From assembly GCF_025370935.1 (NCBI RefSeq), contig NC_133498.1:8852156-8916155 (forward strand): a stretch of DNA of 64,000 nt. The letters run 5' to 3'. The stretch comes from Choristoneura fumiferana. Lineage: Eukaryota; Arthropoda; Insecta; Lepidoptera; Tortricidae. Of this stretch, positions 55,606 to 64,000 are shown piece after piece. How positions within the stretch are numbered: position 1 is the first letter of the stretch; each line of letters starts with the position of its first letter. Both the position numbers and the translations under genes were made by a program. A model generated the notes under the pieces. The model ran no database searches and was not told the DNA's origin. It worked only from the letters and a program-made list of their open reading frames with translations.

Positions 55606-56139
55606 TCATCATCATCATCATCCCAGCCTATATACGTCCCACTGCTGGGCACAGACCTCCTCTCAGAATAAAAAAAAAACTTAGAAGTCCAATTTGACGC
55701 ACTTCCTTTGCAGTGACCTTATTGGACGTAAAATCAGCGCCGGCCCTGGGGTATATAGAGCAAGAGGAGAGCAGCGGTCGCTCTTGGCACCAGATGGGCA
55801 GTAGCGGCGTTAGGAGTGGGCGCGTGGGGCGACCGCCCAGGGCGCCGGACTTAGGGGCGCCTGAAGCCTAAACCTTCTAGAAAATCCAAAAGTTGGGGGC
55901 GCCGTGGAAATCTCGCCCAGGGCGCTGGAAGTGCTAAAACCGGCACTGCAGATGGGCCAGATGGCTAAAGGTGCGATTTCTAGTTTCCAGTGAAAAATTA
56001 AATTTTGATGCCGCCTTTCGAAAGGCGCTGAAGCGTGTAGACAATCTAGCTCTACCTTGATCAACAGCTAGAGTCGGCGCTGCGTGTAATTGCATACAAG
56101 TAACCTGACCTACTTCTGTAAGTACCTACAGCGTAGCGT

Positions 56140-56280
56140 AATTCTGGTGTGTCGGCTAGGATTGTCTCCGGAGGACGGAACTCGTTCAACGGTTGGTGGA
56201 CTAGACTTGATATTTGGTACGGAAATGTAGTTTGGATGACGACGCAAAAGTACAGCCAGCAAAAAAACTTGAATGTTTTT
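56140..56280 (-). pseudogene. diverged relative of the 48102-48512 ORF
   Basis: The minus strand reads CVVIQTTFPYQISSL ... EFRPPETILADTPELRYA, matching CVVIYYISVPILKSM ... EVRPAQTILEGLPECHYH of the other copy at conserved positions. It ends at a donor-like GCT|GTAGGT, so it may be an exon rather than a dead copy. Confidence 0.45.
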
Positions 56281-56541
56281 TTTACAACATTTTGTTACAT
56301 GTATACCTAGGCATGTCCTAGAGAAATAGAAAACTGTCTAGCATGGGCATGGCATTGTGTAGACAAGGCAAACACGAGCGTCTGCTCTAAATTCCCTGAT
56401 GTATTGTCTGAGCATATTAAATGTATGGTTGAAGTGAACGCTAGGCCTTAGTATCAACTTTTCCGACAGTTAGTAGTAGGGATTCGCCGGTTCCCCATCA
56501 CTTTTTTTTGAACCGGTCAAAATGGCGAACTTGGGGCGTGG

Positions 56542-56572
<31 letters not shown>

Positions 56573-57364
56573 GTTTGGTATCAAAAAAACCGCAACACCC
56601 CACTTGGAGCCATTGGACGAGGTTTCAGAAAGCTCCACCCACTCCTTCCTATATATATTTACTGTATTTCTAACACAAGAGCAACGTCGCGGCGCCAACA
56701 CATAAAAAGCTTGATCCCTTTTTGATCGATTGCCACCTGCAAAAGAAAAAAATGCTACCTGCGCTCGGACGCTACGGAGTTGATGCAATTTATACAGGCT
56801 TTATTAACCGACCTGTGCAATGCGCAACAAAGGGAGATAATGTATTTTGATTCTGACCTGATTCGATTTTATAATTAATCAATAGCTTTTTTTACCGACT
56901 GCGAAGAAGGAGGGTTATAGTTTATCTGAATTCGTAACTTCAACGATTGCAATAAATCTAACCTAACCTAAACCTACCTTTTTACTTTATGATATATACC
57001 GAATAGAGAAAGGTTTTAATTGAAAACAAGAAGTTTGTAAATGTTACGCTTTTTCTCTGCTGAATTCGTAACTTTAACAATTGCAATAAATCTAACTATG
57101 ATGATGATTAACATCTTGGCGTGCATTCCGATGCTACGTTAAAACGCGAACAATAGATTGTTGGTTTGCTACCTGTTCTTGACTCTGTCATAAATTCTAT
57201 AAGCCAGCTGCCTGATTTTGTTACCTTAATCGGTTTCCCACGCTATTTAAACACAGTATCGTCCAAAATTTGTTGTGCTTATTATCGTAAGTTCTTTGTT
57301 TGGACCCACAATATTTCTTCGCTGAATTCATAACTTTATGAATTAATAAGGCTAACCTAACCTT

Positions 57365-57430
57365 TGGGAGGAGGCCTGTGACCAGCAGTGGGACCTATAT
57401 AGACTGAGATGATGATGATGATGATGATGA
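57365..57430 (+). mobile_element. SINE A tail fragment
   Basis: GGAGGCCTGTGACCAGCAGT and (GAT)n; it interrupts a duplicated region. Confidence 0.6.
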
Positions 57431-57559
57431 ACCTAACCTAACCTACCTTTTTGTTCTATAACAGTTATATACTGAACAGTGAACGGTTTTAATTGAAGAT
57501 AAGAAGTTTGTAAAATGTTACGTTTTGTAATGTCATTTGTAACAAATCGTTATCTTACC

Positions 57560-58200
57560 TGCGTAGGTAGGTGCTCTATGCTTTGTGTTACATAAACAGT
57601 AAGTTATTTAAAATTACCCTTATATCAAACTATCTGCCGCCTTTTGTTATTTAATTACTTACTTCGTCCCTTTCATCAGCGATGCATTTGTTAAAAATTA
57701 TGTTGGTTTAAACTTGTGAAATAAGCTTACAGTTTCTTTAAAGCACAGGTTTGAACTTGCACCTATTTATGTATAAAAGGTATACAAGACATCTCCAAAT
57801 ACAGGTTTAAACTTGTAAAATCGGAATGTGTATAAAAACAAGACTAGACAGTCTCACACATATAATTCATCAACAAAAAATCTTTAACTACTCGTATTAC
57901 CTTTCAAGTACATACTCCATGCTTTGAGTTATATACTTGTTATATACGAAGTAAATGATTTTTGGCTTTCCTTGTATCAAACGATCCAACGTCTTTGTTA
58001 TTTATTTACTTCGTTCCAGTAGGCTGACAGCTTTTTTAAAAACACGTTTCAACCTGTAGAAATTCTATATGGACAAAGGGTGCCCAAGTCATCTCCAAGC
58101 ACTGGTTTAAACTTGTCGGATCAGACTGGGTATAAAAGCAGGTCAGGACCAATTCACTTCATATCGTCTCAGATAATTCATCAAATCAGATCCCCCACCC
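57560..58200 (+). promoter_or_regulatory. duplicated promoter block upstream of the Polinton-linked genes
   Basis: Two diverged copies of about 300 bp (57560-57890 and 57900-58200) share GGTTTAAACTTGT, GACATCTCCAA/GTCATCTCCAA and AATTCATCAA. TATA boxes are at 57772-57779, 57831-57838 and 58131-58138; the last serves the gene starting at 58269. A second, smaller repeat (TTTTAATTGAAAACAAGAAG-like) is found at 57015 and 57485. Confidence 0.55.
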
Positions 58201-58268
58201 AAGTGATCCGCAGTGTAATTATATTCAGTGTTTGAAATTCGTAGTGTCAGTGTTTTGTTGCTGTAATA

Positions 58269-58896
58269 ATGGATGTAAGTATGTAGTTTTTAGTGTTGTA
58301 TTTGTACTTACTTGTCTAAATTTTTTTTTATTGATTGTAATAGGTATAATCTTCAACCATTTTTGTGTTTAAGTACTGCGTAACTCAACTTTGAAGCACT
58401 GTTTAAAATATTTTTTCTATTGTTATAGCTTTCTGAAGAAAACACCTTTAAACACTATTATTATCCGGAAACCCATATTGTACCGAGCGATGACGAAGAA
58501 GGCGTCCTTCCATTAAAAATAAAAAAAACAATTTCGAACAAGAGGCCTAGTAACAGCATACATGGCTTCTTCGAAAAGCGCAAGAAAAAAAAAATGATCA
58601 AATATTCTTCAAGCGTGAGCCAAGCCACCGATGAGGGAATTGCTTTTATTAAATCCAATCAAGACGACGGAGCTTACGCATCGCACCTGATTAAAATAGA
58701 ACTATATGATTGGGCGAAAATTAAGAACGTTCCCTCCTCAGAACAGTGGAAACATGCCGAAGTACGTATCAAGTACTACGCCCACTCCGACAATGATGAC
58801 CATGTCGAAAAAACAAAAGATGTAATTTACAATATTACTAAGCATTTAGCGGCTAAAAGTGATTGTGTTAACTTTGTAATAGACAGTGAGAAATAA
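58269..58896 (+). CDS. spliced accessory gene of unknown function, 157 residues
   Basis: TATA at 58131-58138. The ATG at 58269 encodes only Met-Asp before the donor GAT|GTAAGT; the intron is 58275-58428 with acceptor TTGTTATAG. Exon 2 (58429-58896) continues in phase 0 and ends TAA. The N-terminal part is acidic then basic (PSDDEEGVLPLKIKK, FFEKRKKKKMIKY, a likely nuclear signal). The C-terminal half is compact and mixed (LIKIELYDWAKIKNV, EVRIKYYAHSDNDDH, KHLAAKSDCVNFVI). No signal peptide or membrane segment. I do not recognise a family. It lies immediately beside the Polinton capsid/protease block, so it may be element cargo or an early gene of the element; that is inferred from position only. 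Confidence 0.62.
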
Positions 58897-59142
58897 GTTC
58901 ATTTTATGTTGTTATTCGGTTGTCTTAGTATAACCTTTTGTTTTTTTATAACGCTCCTAAACGTGCATTATTGATTCTTTTGTTACATTTTACCAACTGT
59001 CTAAAAGATACCATAACTTAATTTCAACTCCACCCACATCAAACCATCCCCACCTCAAGCCAAATGATTTTTGGCCTATATAAGTAAAGCAAAACGAACC
59101 ATACTCCATCACTAACCACAGCCGTTAAAGTCGACCTACAAT

Positions 59143-59840
59143 ATGGATCTACAAAATTCACATTACGATGAAGAACTTTATCAACGCTGTAAAGACATCG
59201 AGATGCAGCTCCAAAAATCAAATGGATATTCACCAGCTTCGCAGCCGCAATATTTAACCTGTTCCGGTAACCCTCTGTGGAAGATGAAGAGGACATAGAA
59301 ATTGACAATATAGAGATGGTGCCTATGCGTGAAGATGCATATGAACCTGTAATTTGTCATCAATCAAATGGATATTCACCAGCTTCGCAGCCGCAGTATT
59401 TAACTTGTTCCGGTAATCCTCTTTTGATAGAGTGGCAAGATGAAGAGGACATAGAAAATGACAATAATATAGAGGTGATGCCTATGCGTGAAGATGCATA
59501 TGAACCTGTAATTTGTCATCAATCAAATGGATATTCACCAGCTTCGCAGCCGCAATATTTATCTTGTTCCGGTAACCCTCTTTTGATAGAGTGGCAAAAT
59601 GAAGAGGACATAGAAATTGTCAATATAGAGGTGATGCATATGCGTGAAGATGCTTATGAACCTGTAATTTGTCATCAATCAAATGGATATTCACTAGCTT
59701 CGCAGCCGCAATATTTAACTTATACCGGTAACCCTCTGTTGATAGAGTGGAAAGATGAAGAGGACATAGCTATTGACAATATCGAGACGGTGCCTATGTG
59801 TGAAGATGCATATGAACCTGTACTTTGTCATAAATTATGA
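59143..59840 (+). CDS. tandem-repeat protein gene of unknown function, with a frame break
   Basis: TATA CCTATATAAG near 59075, ATG 59143 (MDLQNSHYDEELYQRCKDIE). Four repeat units start at 59221, 59367, 59526 and 59682. Each begins NGYSPASQPQYLTCSGNPLL, followed by an acidic DEEDIE part and MREDAYEPVICHQS. Spacings of 159 and 156 bp keep frame, but the first (146 bp) does not, so the frame from the ATG stops soon after unit 1, while units 2-4 form one open frame to TGA 59840. Either the first unit lost bases or an unseen splice restores the frame. A poly(A) signal AATAAA is at about 59955. No family recognised; it is very acidic, with one conserved PASQPQY box per unit. Confidence 0.55.
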
Positions 59841-60065
59841 CTGGGAAAAAGACGGTGGAAGTAAAAAAAAAAAATCGAATAAATTTGTTTATGTCTTAAC
59901 ATGTGTGATGTGCAAGTATAGTATTAAAACTAAGTTTTTTTTTAATTTATATTTCAATAAATTGTTTTGATTGGTCTCTTGCATTTTTAATTATTTTATC
60001 CTATGTGTAAGTGTGTTTAATATGCATTATGAAAAAAAAAAGACATATTTTGCTGAAATTTTAAT

Positions 60066-60509
60066 TTATTTCGAAAAAATTGATCTGAACATATTTCTTA
60101 CAATAAAATCATTACATAAGGTATTTTCAAAAAATAAACTTAAAAAGTCAAACATCGTTTTACCTTTAAACTTAAAATATATATAAACTAAACAGTATTC
60201 ACCACAAACCGAAGTAAAATTATTTTGAATCGACACATGATTATAAAACCATTTCTTTGCATTTCTTTTTAAAAACAGCTTATGATAACCTGAAGGCTTT
60301 CTACCAAATGAATCAAAGTATTCACCATTACCATTAATATCAATATGAATTGCTATCCAGTGAGAGCCAGGTTTTGAGTCAGGATCCAAATTGCTTATGA
60401 TATAAACCGGAAGATTTACAAAAATAGGAATCCTGTTAGCTGGGAAAACGTTTGATTGAATCGTGGGAGAAATTTTTTTCATACATAATTGCAATTCTTC
60501 AGTATCCAT
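60066..60509 (-). CDS. PRO: Polinton adenain-like cysteine protease (PRO), intact
   Basis: 147 residues from ATG 60509. It has the family layout: KPGSHWIAIHID (catalytic His in HW), EYFDSFG (Asp), then TSVCGEYCLVYIYF (catalytic Cys). In Maverick/Polinton elements this maturation protease, related to adenovirus protease and Ulp1, is thought to cut capsid precursors. It is followed 86 bp downstream (minus strand: upstream) by the major capsid gene, the usual gene neighbourhood. The frame is unbroken, so this element copy is fairly young. Confidence 0.85.
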   Translation of the reverse strand: MDTEELQLCMKKISPTIQSNVFPANRIPIFVNLPVYIISNLDPDSKPGSHWIAIHIDINGNGEYFDSFGRKPSGYHKLFLKRNAKKWFYNHVSIQNNFTSVCGEYCLVYIYFKFKGKTMFDFLSLFFENTLCNDFIVRNMFRSIFSK

Positions 60510-60594
60510 TATTCTATTTACTGATGAATTCTTTACTGAGGTCCAGGAACTAGTGACATAACGTTTTATAAACCTATGTTTATATATATTCCAT

Positions 60595-61907
60595 TTAACT
60601 ATTATAATCTACGCTTACATCACGGTGTTTATTTATTTCAATGATATTATCGAACTCTGCATAAACGATACAATTAACAGTTGTAGTTAAAGCACTTTCA
60701 AATCGAACTTCTAACCTCACACTGCCATGTCTAACAAGATTCCAGTGTGAAGTAGAACTCGCCGATAAATCAGGTGTTAAATCAAAACACAGCAAACAAT
60801 ATCCATTTCCATAAGCATCTCTAGTTATTGAGTTTCCTTCATTAAGAAAATGAATACCAGTTCCGGAAAACAACGTGTGATATGTAGATACCATTAAACC
60901 ATTACTGAAAGATGGTTGTAATGTTTTCGAAGGAATTTGATGACCGTCAACATACAAACTGAATAAGTTCATATTGTGGTGGTGGAAGTTAAAAGGATTA
61001 TGCTTTAAATTACCATTAAATGCGGTGTTATCAACAAAACCCACGATACATCTTTTTGGAACTTGACCGAGAAATATATTATCAAGCGTTTTGCCTTGTA
61101 CCCCTGATGGTATTGTAAGTACTTTGACTTCCGCTCTTGTGATGGGATATTTTGCTGTCGTTGAATCTAAAACCTTTTGATGTGCAAGTAAAACACTCGG
61201 ATTAATTTTCGTTCTCCTGATTATTAAACTAGCATCCGTAATTCGAACTTTAAGTTTCTTATCTTGACTGCACATGAGATTAAACGACTCTTTTGATCGT
61301 ACTAATTTGACGCGGATTTCAACGCCATTTAATAAAAACTTTTCTTGATTAAAAATATCACCGTGTAAGTGGCCCATCATTTCAACTTCCTTACTATCTT
61401 TAATAAATCCTTCTCTTTTAACCCACCTTTGTTATTTGTATCAGTTGCATCCATATGACTCGCAGTGTCTTCGTACCATAGTCCACATGTAAGATGAGAC
61501 TCTTTTGCTGCCGGTCCATAATTTAGTAGAGTTTCCATATATGCACGGTACGCATATGTATTATTAGGTGGTGATACCAGTTTTTGGTTTAAATATACAT
61601 CCAATTGGTTAAAAAGTGAATGTAACCAATTATTCACCGGTGCAACATGAGTTTCAGCTGATTTCAAGTTAGTACCATCTTGATTCAATACTTTGACTTT
61701 GACATGGAGTAAAGTGTGAGATAGGTCAATGTAATCATCACCCGATCCTGGAACTTGAAATTCAATAGGACCGTCATCAGTTAAAGAAGAAATAGGTTTA
61801 TAATGTATCCACTGGCCATTTTCTATACTTGTTTGCGTTGATGGAAGAGCAAACAAATCTAACTCTGACTTAGCGCATTCACACGACTGATTATGTAAAA
61901 ATGACAT
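60595..61907 (-). pseudogene. MCP: Polinton major capsid protein (double jelly-roll), one frameshift
   Basis: Two overlapping frames, 61907-61377 (176 residues) and 61380-60595 (261 residues), together match the usual length of about 430-440 for this capsid protein. The N-terminal frame has IEFQVPGSGDDYIDLSHT and LFNQLDVYLNQKLVSPPNNT; the second has MMGHLHGDIFNQEKFLLNGV and the C-terminal jelly-roll. The change of frame falls close to 61400. In databases such proteins are often named after C. elegans F54H12.2. A mutation or assembly error cannot be told apart here. Confidence 0.85.
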
Positions 61908-61936
61908 GGTTTAGTTAGAAAAAATATCGCTATTAT

Positions 61937-62358
61937 TTATTTTTTTTTTATTCTTTTTCTTCCTTTCCCTCGCAATGCTTTTGGTGCAATGGTGCGCTTT
62001 CGTCTTTCTCGCCTCATTTTATACCCAGACCCTGACATTAAAGAATCGATTTTTTCATCAGCTTTTCTTTTAAATTAGCGCTTGCATTTCTAAAACGAGA
62101 CTTAATGGATTCATTCATAGGGTTCGAATTCACCATGTCAGACAATAGACCAACACCTGCATTTAATGCTTCTTTGCCAACCGTTTTAAAACCACTAGAT
62201 AATAGAGGAAATACAGATCTAAAAAGCCTCCCAAAAACTACCTATACCATGTCCTCGCTGGTGAGGAACACCTTTGTACACATTCCTACTCCCGAACCAG
62301 CTTGATGAGAATAATAATGTTGGTAAGGACAGAGAATATTTCCTCGTCTATGACTCAT
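61937..62358 (-). pseudogene. mCP: Polinton minor capsid (penton-type) protein, several frameshifts
   Basis: From ATG 62358 (MSHRRGNILCPYQHYYSHQA) through the QAGSG, QRGHGIGSF and VGKEALNAGV motifs to a basic tail (GKGRKRIKKK) ending TAA at 61937. Changes of frame lie near 62290, 62235 and 62075. It is the single-jelly-roll partner of the major capsid protein and sits next to it as usual. Confidence 0.75.
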
Positions 62359-62527
62359 TTTATTCGTTGAAAATGTAGCTTCACGCACGAAGTTCCAAAC
62401 TGGAATGGAATTTTCCCCCGTATGCGTTCTTATATCAATTTCAATAGTATCAAACTCTCTACGCAAAACAGGTATGAATGTGCAGGAGAAAAGCTATGCA
62501 TTTATATGCTCCATATAGTTATTTTGT

Positions 62528-62697
62528 GCACAAGAGAGCAAAGTTTTTTTTGTTGCGAGTGTGATTTTGAATCCCGAGTAAGCGAAGGATTCTATAATTG
62601 AATCACGAGCGTTAGCGAGTGATTTAGGTTAGAATCCTGAGATCAGCAAGGGATTGAAAGTACACGAGATGCAAAAAAAACTTTGTCTCGTGTGACA
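62528..62697. mobile_element. inverted-repeat element (ACAAGAGAGCAAAGTTTTTT)
   Basis: GAGAGCAAAGTTTTTTTTG at the left and AAAAAAAACTTTGTCTCGTG at the right are inverted, with GAATCCCGAG / CTGAGATC blocks between. Confidence 0.6.
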
Positions 62698-62989
62698 CAT
62701 ACAATTTACCTCAGCAGCGAGAACATAATTTAAATGTAACATAAGAATAAAACCACATATACCTACCTGTTTACAAACAAAACACATTTTTTAAAATAGA
62801 ATCCGATTATTATCAAATATAATAATTACATTTAAAACCATAAAAAGGTCCAGTAGCTACGATACAAATCGCATACTCATAACATGCAATCTTAACTTCT
62901 TGTATATGTCACACTTATTTTTTAATACTGCAAAAAGCCTCATCTCGGGTAATGAAAAGTTGAACAATTAAACCCTTAAATATGATTTT

Positions 62990-63455
62990 TATTAAGATTT
63001 CTATTACATAAACATAAATAGATTTGTTAAAAAATCATTCAATTTAACAAATAATAATTATACTGTAGAGGCAGTATATGGAATTCTTTTATAAAAAAAA
63101 AACAAGAGAAGCGGCTTTCGTGCAACGAGGTTGCATACTTATTAAAAGATCGGGAAAATTTACATTTTGGAAATATTTCGATATATTTTTAATACCAAAA
63201 ATTTAATTTAAGTTTGTAATCGACAAATTGATCCTATCTCTTGCTTTTTTCGAGTTGAAGTGTAATGACAATTCAAAGTAAAGTTCAAATATTTGGAATT
63301 CAGTGAGTAGACCCAACGCTGTACTCAGCATTTAAAAAAAAATATTTAAAAAGTTACTTTGTCTCACGGAGTGAGCAAAATGCGATTTTGCTCACTGATT
63401 TCTCATAGCAAAACCTGCCTGTTTGAGGTGCTGAGGTGAAAATGTATTTTGTTGG
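62990..63455 (+). mobile_element. LINE 3' end inserted in the Polinton
   Basis: CGGCTTTCGTGCAACGAGGT (C-terminal ORF2 coding), then a 3' UTR with GGAATTCAGTGAGTAGACCC and GGTGCTGAGGTG. Same family as 31670-32345 in reverse. Confidence 0.7.
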
Positions 63456-64000
63456 ATCAAGTGGTATTATTCTTTACTAACGATGTCATGACATCCCCTA
63501 CCACTTGAGGTTGAACGATATCTGAATATATAAACAATGCGATGGTAGTCCCAAATATAAATTAGCAGGATACTTTCCAAGTTGAGTTTGAATAAGGTTC
63601 GTATTCGGTTTAAAACCTAGCTGAAGGTTTAGTATTGGTGTTGCACGTACAGAAATGATGTCTTTATGTAAAGAAGTGACCTTAATAACTTTCGATATTC
63701 CGTCATAACTAAACTTCACTTTGTTCTTCAATAATGAGTTTTCATTAAAAGCGGACAAAAAGTGATCAATATCATCGTATGTCGTAGCGGGAATATATGA
63801 TTTATATTCAACGGGAACAGGCTTTTTTTTCGTTTGCTAATGTTGCTTTCTTTTTTACATACACTCGTTTTCATGTTCTTGAACGTTGTACATAGAACAT
63901 GGGTAATGGAACCCACTAATCCTACTACCCATTCCCCATCTAATTTTACTGTCTTTGTAGTTTTGTTAGAAAGTTGGCTGTTGTATTTTTCGGGGTAATA

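Larger units (their letters stand above)
62362..64000 (-). pseudogene. Polinton virion-type protein, split by insertions and cut by the right edge
   Basis: From the right edge the frame reads YYPEKYNSQLS and KLDGEWVVGLVGSITH, then after a homopolymer frame change near 63830 YIPATTYDDIDHFLSAF, FSYDGISKVIKVTS and YPANLYLGLPSHCLYI, ending at 63498. The C-terminal end, FDTIEIDIRTHTGE, appears at 62466-62362, next to the minor capsid start. The middle is missing or displaced by a MITE (62528-62697) and a LINE end (62990-63455). In other Polintons a protein of this type (F54H12.2-like) neighbours the capsid genes; its role is not settled. Confidence 0.7.

Noticed and set aside
57425..57445. Telomere repeat (CCTAA)n
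   Set aside because: Only about three units, and CCTAACC strings are scattered nearby as part of a local duplication; not a telomeric array.

Overview
The window is eukaryotic nuclear DNA from an insect, almost certainly a moth or butterfly. It is AT-rich, its genes are split by introns with GT-AG borders, and it is packed with repeats of lepidopteran type: tRNA-derived SINEs with (GAT)n tails, RTE- and Jockey/CR1-like LINE ends with GACTTT or TTTGAA tails, Helitron-like ends (GCGGGCAACAGCTAGT) and many short inverted-repeat elements. A 100-base run of N (50633-50732) is an assembly gap.

Host genes. (1) 481-10021, minus strand: N-terminal half of a CTDSPL2 homologue (CTD small phosphatase-like 2), six coding exons all joined in phase 0. 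The protein begins MRLRSRKREP and reaches the FDPYLFIKQ-LPPL and LPLKTRTSPDFSL motifs; the catalytic domain lies beyond the left edge. (2) 13640-13952, plus: an intact two-exon gene for a 70-residue helical protein. (3) 15094-26770, minus: a complete 13-exon gene for a 509-residue secreted protein with a signal peptide and three tandem C-type-lectin-like domains. Every splice phase fits, and all domain borders fall at phase-1 introns. (4) Weaker candidates: a 43-codon Trp-rich first exon at 50979-51107 (minus), a 136-residue orphan ORF at 48102-48512 (minus) with a diverged relative near 56140-56280, a short plus-strand exon at 28422-28491 and an orphan exon near 42780-42922.

Right end (about 57.5-64 kb). 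This is part of a Maverick/Polinton, a virus-like DNA transposon. On the minus strand, running leftwards from the right edge, are a virion-type protein gene (split by insertions), a minor capsid gene (frameshifted), a major capsid gene (one frameshift) and an intact adenain-like cysteine protease. Convergent with the protease are two plus-strand, TATA-driven genes that I do not recognise: a spliced 157-residue basic/acidic protein (58269-58896) and a protein built from four repeats of about 52 residues (59143-59840). The region upstream of them is a roughly 300-bp promoter block present twice. These accessory genes are the best candidates for something undescribed.

The rest (about 27-57 kb) is mainly nested transposable elements. 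Two repeat families fold, on paper, into hammerhead-ribozyme-like structures: three copies at 22.6, 30.5 and 33.6 kb, and one at 45.44 kb with a decayed relative at 3.45 kb. The first family is flanked by target-site duplications of 13, 13 and 16 bp, as expected for Penelope-like retroelements.
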